This document shows positions 36,638 through 43,391 of a stretch of 43,391 nucleotides of DNA, in pieces (positions within the stretch are counted from its first letter, which is position 1; the number at the start of each line of letters is the position of its first letter). The notes beneath the pieces are model-generated. The model worked only from the letters and a program-made list of their open reading frames with translations, made no database searches and was not told where the DNA came from. The stretch is taken from the IMG/VR virus record IMGVR_UViG_3300024520_000014, positions 1-43,391 of that record. One strand, given 5' to 3'. Origin of the DNA: a virus. Made by a program: the position numbers and the translations under genes.

Positions 36638-38341
36638 TTATATTAGATCTTTCAATAAGTTAATAGATTTATTTGCAGCACCTCAAGTAGTTCAAGTTCC
36701 TCAAGCAGTTCAACCAGCTCAATCAACTCAAGCAGTTCAACCAGCTCATCAAGCTCAACCAGCTCATCAATTTACTTGAAATGTTCAAGAAAAAGTGTTA
36801 GTTCAAAATATTGCTATTATTCACCCTCATCCTCACCCTGCACCTCACCCTCACCCTCACCCTCAACCATGTGACCCTATAGGAGCTGAATTTCAACCAG
36901 CTCATCAAGCTCAACCAGCTCATCAATCCATTATAAATTTTCAAGTTCCTGTTATATTTTTTGCGTATATTAATATTAAAGGACTTTTTCAAATATCTCA
37001 CCCTGCACCTCAACCTCATCCTCAATTTCAACTACTTGATCATTCGTCTCAATCAGCTCAAATATTTCAGTAAGCATTTCAACCAGTTCATCAAGATCAT
37101 CAAGTTCATCCTCAATCCACTCATCCTCATCCTCAACCTGCTGATACTCAACCTGCTCATCCAGCAGCATCAGATCATCAAGTTCATCAAGTTCAAGCAG
37201 GAGTTCATCAAGCTCAACCAGCTCATCAAGAGTAAGTAGAAGAAGAAGAAGCACCTCACCCTCAACCTCAACCATATCAAGATGCTCATACTCAACCAGC
37301 TCATCAAGCATTTGTATTAGTTCAACCAGCTCATCAAGCTCAACCAGCTCAAATAGCAGAAAAAGCAATAGTTAATCAATATATATTTGAAATACTTGCA
37401 TTTGAATCAATACCTGTTATATCAATATCTCAATTTAATGTTAGTGTCCCATTTACCTTAATAGTCATTTGTCCAGATGTTCATGCCGTAGAAAGTACGG
37501 CTCAAACATCTATTTGAAGATTATGATAGTTAAAAACTGTATCTAGTGCTATATTAGTTGTTCATGAAGCAATGGTAACATCTCAGTCACTACCATCTCA
37601 GAATATAGAAGCAGGAACAAAATTACTATAATATCAATATGAATTTAATATAGCTATCTTATTTTCATCTCAACTTCAACTACTTGTCTTTACTAAGTTA
37701 GCAACAGCAACTACATTTCTTGCCCCTGTTCAACCTGTTGCTGTAGCTGTTCATTGTTCCGCAACTGTTCACTCTTCAAATTTTCATGCCACCGTTGTAC
37801 TACCATTAGGAGTAGTTGTACCAGTATCTACACTTTCCCATTGAGCAGTTCATGTATTATAATTATAAAAAACAGATCATGCCTGTATTCAAGTATATGC
37901 TATTGTTGGTACTCAATCACCTCATAATGCAGAATCTCTTGCTGCTGTTGAAGCATATATTGTAGAAGCTACTCATTTTTCAGTTATAACGGCTTCTTCA
38001 AATGTATTATTTCATACAAGAGTATTATCTTTTAATTTATTAAGTAATTGATCGTGCATTGAAACTAATACCCCTTTATTCGAAGCTCACCAAGTTTTAC
38101 CTGTTCATGCAGTTGCTGGGTCTGCTGTTTGACTTAATCACCTTGTTAATCAAGTGTAATCAAAATAACTCCCATTTGCTGAGACTCAGGTAAATGAAAT
38201 CCATTCTTCCTGATTATCATTAACGAAATAAAATCTACCTATTGTAACTCATACATCTATATCTGCTGTAAGTGTTGTTGCTGCTGCTGTTAGTTTTGCT
38301 GTAAGTGAGACAGTCTTTCAACTGGAAAATGTTATTGACAT
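36638..38341 (-). CDS. Polyglycine tail adhesin, 567 aa
   Basis: Residues 1-320 form a fibre domain (WISFTGVSANGSYFDYTGLT ... TTVAGKFEEGTVAEQ). From about residue 325 to 553 the protein is built of GGAGGAGG, GGGGGG and GGTGG blocks, like the polyglycine-II tip of gp38-type adhesins of T-even phages. Most of these glycines are TGA, often strictly alternating TGA-GGN. Read with TGA as stop or Trp the gene is nonsense. Short hypervariable-looking loops between Gly blocks would contact the receptor. Confidence 0.8.
36650..37368 (-). repeat. Low-complexity TGA-GGN and TGATGAGCTGGT repeats within the adhesin gene
   Basis: The 12-base unit TGATGAGCTGGT recurs many times, and pure hexamer TGAGGN runs occur near 36825-36870 and 37000-37020 and 37115-37265. 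Such repeats can expand or contract by slippage and so alter the receptor-binding tip. Confidence 0.85.
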
Positions 38342-38359
38342 AAGTTAAATTATTAATTA

Positions 38360-39931
38360 TTAAACTGTAAGGTTTGAAGCTTCTGGTGGCAATATTTCTA
38401 TCATTGCCTCTAAATCTTCTAGTCTAAATCTACCTCATAATGCTGACTGGGTATAAATAAACTTTATTCTTTTACCTTTATTTTGCAAATTTCATTTTGT
38501 CCTTATCAAATCTACATTATACAAGTTATCTTCTCAGGTAAATCATTCTGTTCATACTGCATACGTTCCTACTGCATTGGTTCCAATCCCTCAAGTAGTA
38601 ATAGGCACATTATCACTATCTATGGTCTTAGAATCAATAGTTCCACCATCTACAATTATTTCTTGTTTTAGTTGAGCGAGTGTATTGATTGCTACATATG
38701 CTCTTGACTCCCACAACTCTTTCTTTCTAGTTGGCATTTGTAAATCGAAGTATTTTGTTTCATATCTAGCTTGTATTGCCATATCCTCATCATCACATCA
38801 GTATTCGTCCAAATAAACCTTAGGCTCTATATTACTTACCGTATAATTTAATCATTTAAAATAAACTCAATCATAGAAAGGTTTATTATCGTCTATTAAG
38901 AAAGCATCCTTAGTTATATCATATACAATACAAATGTCATTATAGTTAGCATTTTTAGTTCTAAAGAACCATTTTATTAAGTTTTCCTTCGGTAAGAAAT
39001 ACCCAAAACTATTAGTTTGGTCTACATCTAGTGTACTCATTATCTTTGATATACCAGCATATGGTCTCTCTGAGAGTTCAAATATCTCAAATCAATCTAC
39101 ATTAGAACCTCTCGCTATTTGTATTATCTTATTAGAAGGAGTAACACAATAGATATTATTCCCTGCTGATACTATAGAGGTATGATTTACACTTCATTCC
39201 TTAGTTTGTAATGATCTCGTAGTATAACTTATTGAACCTCATATATCTTGAATGTCTGAAACTCATGTAACTGATATTGTATTATTTGTGAAATAAAAGA
39301 GTGCTTGGCTATTCGTTGCCAATCATACTATTTGTTCTCAGAATGTGAATGAATCTGCTCATGAAGAATTGAAATCCTCATAATCATTCCCTACACTCTT
39401 ATAAACTAGATTAGGATTATCACTCCAACCACTTGCCCAATGTGAACCATTGAATACTACTGAGAATGAAGGTGAAAAGTTTGTTATTCCTGTACTTGGT
39501 GTTGTATAAGTTGTACCACTTAATTTCCCGAAGTCATCAACTCAATTCATACAATAAATTACGTCTGCTACATTTTGAAATGTCATACGGTTATCACTAG
39601 CTATATCTGAGCCTGTAGCTACACTTGTAGCCGTTCAGTCTGTCTCTATTGAATAAAGCTTATGTGTACCGTCTGTATTATGTCTCACTACTAATCTATC
39701 ATTACTTGCCACTGTTCTTAAATAACTTCAAATACCTCTTGGATAATCTCAAGAGGTTAGTGTTGAATGTAAAGAGTGTCAAGGTCTATCAGTTGTAGCA
39801 GTTCAATCTAGTCTTACATTTCTTGAATATGGACTAAACTTATCAGCCATAGTATGTTCTACTGTATTGTCACAATAACCGCCAGAAAAAATATCTTTAG
39901 GATTGAATGGATTTGAACTATCATAACTCAT
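38360..39931 (-). CDS. Tail hub / beta-propeller-like virion protein, 523 aa
   Basis: MSYDSSNPFNPKDIFSGGYC... then repeated strand-turn units such as LRTVASNDRLVVRHNTDGTH KLYSIETDGT and SIVSAGNNIYCVTPSNKIIQ, a propeller-like pattern seen in the tail hub or DNA-stabilising proteins of short-tailed phages. The C-terminal third (YETKYFDLQMPTRKKELWES) is a separate beta domain. Its leader carries the AACCCACTA motif. Confidence 0.6.
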
Positions 39932-39952
39932 ATAACTAGTTTAAAAACTAAT

Positions 39953-39995
39953 TAGTGGGTTTTATTTAGTATATTTATATATGGAGAAAAGGCAA
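39953..39995 (-). promoter_or_regulatory. Promoter of tail operon, TTGCCT-16-TATACT, with AACCCACTA motif
   Basis: TTGCCT at 39990-39995, TATACT at 39968-39973, and AAACCCACTA at 39953-39962. A TAGTTT/AAACTA hairpin follows in the leader (39936-39951). Confidence 0.65.
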
Positions 39996-39997
39996 GC

Positions 39998-40150
39998 TTA
40001 ATTTACCCCGTGAGTTATCAATTCAAATAAACTTAGGAATCACATAATTGAAATAATATCCAATAAATAAAACATAAGTAATCATATAACTAAATCGGTT
40101 ATTTCCCTATCTTTACTTATTATCCATCATATGAAAAATAGTATTGTCAT
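39998..40150 (-). CDS. Small membrane protein, 50 aa
   Basis: MTILFFIGWIISKDREITDL VIGLLMFYLLDIISIMGFLS: two hydrophobic helices joined by a charged turn. It overlaps the next gene upstream by one base. Function unknown. Confidence 0.55.
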
Positions 40151-40608
40151 TATTTAATAGTTATTCAAACCTTTTCGAGTTCTTCTTTAAATAAAATACC
40201 TAGCTCTAAATCTATCTCTTTACCATAATGTACTATTAAAGGGTTTAGATAAAATGTATGTCATACTTTCTTTAATACTCAATGTTCTTTATAAACTCTT
40301 ATAAGTCTAATAAAACTACTATCACTAAATAGTATCTTCTCTTTAAATAAATTCACATCAATAGAATTATCATCTCTAGAATAATCAGGGATAGATAATA
40401 GGTATGTTCAATATTTTCATAAGTTCTTTGCCAAGATATTCTTATAATCAGACAATCATATTATTGTTTTCATAAATGTTTTGTAGGGGTTTATAATATA
40501 TTTATGTTTTGTATTATCATGTGTTCTTATATAGTCTCTTAAAGCTCACTCTCAATAATCTTTTTCAAAGTCTTTTAAATTAATATTTACTTTCTCGTAT
40601 TTCTGCAT
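40150..40608 (-). CDS. Possible RepL/winged-helix-type replication or regulatory protein, 152 aa
   Basis: The C-terminal half, LIRVYKEHGVLKKVGHTFYL NPLIVHYGKEIDLELG, resembles the wing and 'Y-x-L-N-P' segment of RepL-type plasmid/phage initiators and the winged-helix domain of related regulators. The operator-like repeats at 40694-40722 lie just upstream, as expected for an autoregulated DNA-binding protein. Not certain; other wHTH families share this pattern. Confidence 0.5.
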
Positions 40609-40625
40609 ATTATCTAATCATAAAT

Positions 40626-40658
40626 AAAAGGTATGGTTGTTCAAGACTTATACCTTTT
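40626..40658 (-). promoter_or_regulatory. Leader hairpin of the RepL-like gene
   Basis: Stem AAAAGGTAT/ATACCTTTT (40626-40634 with 40650-40658) begins at the expected start of the transcript and ends in TTTTATTTA on the minus strand 18 bases before the ATG. It could attenuate or stabilise the mRNA. Confidence 0.6.
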
Positions 40659-40686
40659 ATTTTACTCTTTTATTCATTTAATGCAA
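40659..40686 (-). promoter_or_regulatory. Promoter, TTGCAT-16-TAAAAT
   Basis: TTGCAT at 40681-40686 and TAAAAT at 40659-40664, directly downstream of the ATTCACT repeats. Confidence 0.6.
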
Positions 40687-40693
40687 ATCTTTT

Positions 40694-40722
40694 ATTCACT
40701 AAGTGAATATTTGTTATTCACT
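40694..40722. repeat. Operator-like ATTCACT repeats
   Basis: An inverted pair ATTCACT-a-AGTGAAT (40694-40708) is followed by a third ATTCACT (40716-40722). They lie just upstream of the -35 box, a typical place for an activator or autoregulator, or for iterons. Confidence 0.7.
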
Positions 40723-40738
40723 AATAATTATACAATTT

Positions 40739-40759
40739 GGCTTTCATTAGCCTTTTTTT
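40739..40759 (+). terminator. Hairpin GGCTTTCATTAGCC plus seven T (plus-strand terminator)
   Basis: Stem GGCT/AGCC with TTTTTTT on the plus strand only. Matches the hairpin at 5544-5557 at 13 of 14 bases. No plus-strand gene reads into it here. Confidence 0.5.
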
Positions 40760-40793
40760 ATTCCATTCCCTCTATCTATCTTAATCCTCCAGT

Positions 40794-41738
40794 CTATATA
40801 TTATATATCATATCCTTTCATGTCTGCACTCTCTGACCGTTCAAGTCCTCATTATTCTGATTACTATAGTACGAATACATCTCTTGTACCTTACCTAACC
40901 CAAAGTTTAATAGTTTTAATGCTCGAGCCTCTTCTCATCTATTATAAAGCATATCTGAAACGGCTATAAATGGGATGGTAGCCTCTGAGTATTCATCAGG
41001 GATAGTACATACATCTGTTCCAGCAACAAGTGCTGTAGGCTTCTTCTCATATATCTGGTGGAACATATAACCTGAATTATCTATTTGGAATGGGAGGAAG
41101 TAAGTTCCATTTATTACTGTATAGAAAGGAGCTAGGTCATCTATAAATCTATCATTTACCGAGTTATTAGAGTTGTTGGTGCTATTTACATATCCAGTTC
41201 CTTTATAATTATTAAGTCTGAGATATAGGTTTCTATAGTCTACAGGCTGTAATACTAGCTGACCGTTATATATTACCCTTACACTTGATGCAAAATCTGT
41301 AGCAAGAGAGAATAGTTGGGTGACTCTTGATCCTCATAGATGAGCGAAGTCTACTCATGTAACTCATGTGAAAGATGTTGAGGTCTTCCCTGTATAGGTA
41401 ACTAAATCCTCATTGATCCATAAATCACCACTAGAAGCAAAGTTCGTAGTATCATTTAAAGCAAGAGATGTAGCCCCTATAGTTGTTGCTGCAGTTAGGT
41501 AAGTATCTTGTACACTTGTGAAGTAACTATCAGAGAATAAGAAAGGAAGAGGTCATTTTTCTATTTGATCTTTATTACCAGTTGTAAGATCTGTTAGATT
41601 TCAAGAACATATTCACCTTTCAGCATTGTTTATTAAAACATCCACTAAAGTAAGTGGATAAGCTGAAGAGTCTTCATCTTCTTTGAGGATTGCATAGAAT
41701 ACATCTCTCAGATTCTGTAAGGTCTTTGTTGCTGCCAT
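40794..41738 (-). CDS. Head-tail connector/adaptor-like protein, 314 aa
   Basis: MAATKTLQNLRDVFYAILKE then YPLTLVDVLINNAERGICSG NLTD, a helical start like phage adaptor proteins, and a beta-rich middle (VTYTGKTSTSFTGVTGVDFA). It is the first gene of the tail module. CHAP, hub and adhesin genes follow after the control region. Exact role unproven. Confidence 0.55.
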
Positions 41739-41756
41739 TTTTAATTAGTTATATAA

Positions 41757-42224
41757 TTATTTCTTTTTATTAATTAAACTCTGTATATGTAGCTTAACTT
41801 CATCTAATGGTGTATTGTCTATCTCATCACTCGTAAGTTTTAATCCTCATTCCTCATCTGTAGCTGTTCATCTAAATAATGTATATCTAGCCGTATTCTC
41901 TTTAATTACTGAAGATATCTCAGGGGTTCTCATCTTTTTTAATTCTTCTACATCTTGTAATCTTCTCTCTATTTCTGCTACTCATAATGCAATACAATTG
42001 AAGTCTTTATCCGTTAAATTAACCACTCTATCGTCTTTTGTACCGTTTTGTCCCATTTCTTTTATATTTCTATTGACTGCAGACTTACTTATTCATGTGT
42101 CTTCTGCTACTTCTCTTTGGCTTTGTAAAGGGCTTTTCAATAAACTAGTTGCCACCTTGTCAATATTCTTTTTTTTATCTGATCTCTCTATAGCCATAGT
42201 TTTATATGTTATATCTTTTCACAT
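41757..42224 (-). CDS. HTH protein, small terminase candidate, 155 aa
   Basis: Residues about 30-55, SPLQSQREVAEDTGISKSAV NRNIKEM, form a helix-turn-helix, followed by a coiled-coil (AEIERRLQDVEELKKMRTPE) and a C-terminal acidic part. DNA-binding head, oligomerising coil and C-terminal tail is the plan of many small terminases. A simple regulator is the alternative. Start may also be the internal Met at 42195-42197. Confidence 0.5.
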
Positions 42225-42333
42225 AATTATTAATTAATGCCTGATTATAAATTCCTCATTTCATCCCCAGTTATACTATAATTATATTCTTTTTACCTAT
42301 AAAATCAAGTTTTAATAAACAATATAATTTTAT

Positions 42334-42924
42334 CTATATTATTCTAGATATAATATGTTTTCAAAGTTCTTTATGTACACAGTTTCTAAGTAACTGCCTT
42401 TTATCTTTTATCTTATAACTAGATAGGTCAATTCAATGTAACTTTTGTAAATCAGGTATTTGAGCCGACCTTATTTTATCTTGTTCTATTTCTACTTGTT
42501 CTATTTCAAAGTTACTCCAGAAGAAATGCCTTTGTAATATACTTGTAGGCTCTATAAGAGGTTTGTAATATGGTTTTACATTCTCTACCACCCAATTACA
42601 TTTTGCGTTTGCTTGTAGAAATATAATCTCTTGCCATAGTTTCATGTCAGGAAATATAGCTTTTACCCCTCGATAACGAACCCCTATATTTTGCCTAAAA
42701 CTACTATGAGACTGGCACGGAGGACTTGACCAAATGAAATCAAACTTATCATAATTCTCTAGTAAATATGTGTGTGCATCTCAAACTATAACTTCATCAT
42801 CAGGAAATCTATCCTTATAGACTTTTGCTATATCAGGACTCAATTCTACTGCTGTAATTGTGTGTGCATTTCACCAATTAGTTCTATTACCTCATAATCA
42901 AGCGTATAAGTTTAATATTTTCAT
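42334..42924 (-). CDS. C5 cytosine DNA methyltransferase, compact, 196 aa
   Basis: Motif I LNLYAGLGGNR at 4-14 (AdoMet binding), motif IV SSPPCQSHS with catalytic C70, and motif VI WVVENVKPYYKPL at about 111-123. Canonical enzymes exceed 300 residues and have a target-recognition domain between motifs VIII and IX; here the end comes about 75 residues after motif VI, so the TRD is missing or minimal. It may protect phage DNA from host restriction. TGA-Gly occurs in motif I itself. Confidence 0.85.
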
Positions 42925-43049
42925 TACCTCAACTTTTTAAAAAATAATATTACTCTATCTATCTTATTCTTATTACTTACAATCTCTTTTTGTACTGATC
43001 TTAAGTAAGGGTATCAATATTTATTAATTTCTATTTCTTTCTTTTCCAT
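42924..43049 (-). CDS. Hypothetical peptide, 41 aa
   Basis: MEKKEIEINKYGYPYLRSVQ... FFKKLR, basic and helical, overlapping the methyltransferase start by 1 nt (ATGA-like arrangement), so probably co-translated. Confidence 0.55.
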
Positions 43050-43085
43050 AGTTTTATTTTACTTCAATAAATAATCATTTAGAGT

Positions 43086-43172
43086 TTACTTTATATCTTT
43101 TTGTTCATACGAAGGTATCTCATGTTCACATCATTTTTTTAACTTGTTTAATACATAAGTATCATTCATCAT
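43086..43172 (-). CDS. Hypothetical peptide, 28 aa
   Basis: MMNDTYVLNKLKKGCEHEIP SYEQKDIK, in the short gap between YopX and the 41-aa peptide. Small but in frame and with one TGA-Gly. Confidence 0.4.
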
Positions 43173-43193
43173 CTATATATGTGTTCATAATCT

Positions 43194-43391
43194 TTATTCT
43201 TTAGGTAATAAGTTAGGTTCATATATGTTTCATATGACTTTACAATATTTATTAGTAAGCCACAAATAAGTATCAAATTTTCTTCACATTACTTCTTCAT
43301 GTATACTTCTCCTTGTCATAGCACATCAATCTTGAAATCAAACTTCTTGATATTTTTTCACTCAACTTCAATCACTTCACACAACATCATA
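43194..43391 (-). CDS. yopX: YopX family protein 1 (C-terminal part; continues at 1-325)
   Basis: The C-terminal portion of the 131-aa YopX protein, ending VIGNIYEPNLLPKE at TAA 43194-43196. Bases 43265-43391 repeat 1-127, so this entry and the one at 1-325 describe one gene. Confidence 0.9.
43265..43391. repeat. Terminal direct repeat, copy 2
   Basis: Identical to bases 1-127; closes the circle. Confidence 0.95.

Noticed and set aside
36795-37368. Several overlapping long frames on both strands, and a possible repeat array or CRISPR
   Set aside because: All arise from the low-complexity repeats of the polyglycine adhesin; there are no regular spacers between repeats.
41815-42237. A 140-codon plus-strand frame
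   Set aside because: It is the exact antisense of the HTH/small-terminase candidate, has Ser/Leu-rich composition typical of a complement frame, and no promoter.
1-43391. Temperate lifestyle or integration site
   Set aside because: An XRE regulator is present, but no integrase, recombinase or attachment-like sequence was recognised.

Overview
The window is a complete, circularly permuted phage genome of about 43,264 bp. Bases 1-127 are repeated exactly at 43265-43391, which is the usual overlap of a circular assembly. It is very AT-rich. It cannot be read in the standard code: nearly every gene is interrupted by in-frame TGA, and the frames become full-length recognisable proteins when TGA is read as glycine. 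The best proofs are the Walker A loop of the DnaB helicase (both glycines of GVGKS are TGA), the ATPase motif SRQMGFS of the large terminase, and a glycine-rich adhesin built largely of TGA. TGG still encodes Trp. This is translation table 25, known from Absconditabacteria (SR1) and Gracilibacteria, so the phage most likely infects one of these tiny Patescibacteria/CPR hosts. No tRNA gene was recognised, so the host glycine tRNA(UCA) is presumably used. All coordinates below use this code.

Almost all genes lie on the minus strand and are packed with short overlaps. Region 1 (43.2 kb through the junction to 10.5 kb) is the early/replication region. It holds two YopX proteins, many small unknown proteins, an XRE regulator, a NinB-like protein, an ERF single-strand annealing protein, a RusA resolvase, HNH nucleases, a HEXXH protein, DnaB and a DUF6291-like replication partner. 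A C5 DNA methyltransferase and a possible small terminase sit on the other side of the junction (41.7-43 kb).

Region 2 (10.5-13.4 kb) is sparse in genes and rich in signals. It contains consecutive promoter / roughly 75-120 nt RNA / terminator / promoter units, a leader with a terminator-like hairpin, a 30-bp palindrome, tandem repeats and a cluster of strong Shine-Dalgarno sequences. Region 3 (11.8-15.6 kb) carries a membrane-anchored lysozyme-like protein, small membrane proteins and a phospholipase A2-like membrane protein.

Region 4 (15.1-29.7 kb) is the head and fibre module: C1q-like fibre, other virion proteins, coiled-coil protein, major capsid, decoration protein flanked by two NUMOD/HNH homing endonucleases, scaffold-like protein, portal and large terminase. 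Region 5 (29.7-30.7 kb) is a control region with a kissing-loop RNA and the only plus-strand genes, two tiny membrane proteins. Region 6 (30.7-41.7 kb) is the tail/ejection module: a 1033-aa protein ending in an ADP-ribosyltransferase-like domain, a 941-aa protein with EF-hand and CHAP motifs, a 567-aa polyglycine adhesin, a 523-aa probable beta-rich tail protein, a possible winged-helix replication protein and a 314-aa connector-like protein. No tape-measure, sheath or integrase was recognised; a lytic podovirus-like particle with internal ejection proteins is the simplest inference.

Promoters are unusually legible: -35 boxes TTGCAA, TTGCTT, TTGCAT or TTGACA, 15-17 bp spacing, and TATAAT-like -10 boxes. 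Four promoters of structural operons and of the plus-strand genes share a leader motif AACCCACTA. Most genes lack a Shine-Dalgarno sequence.
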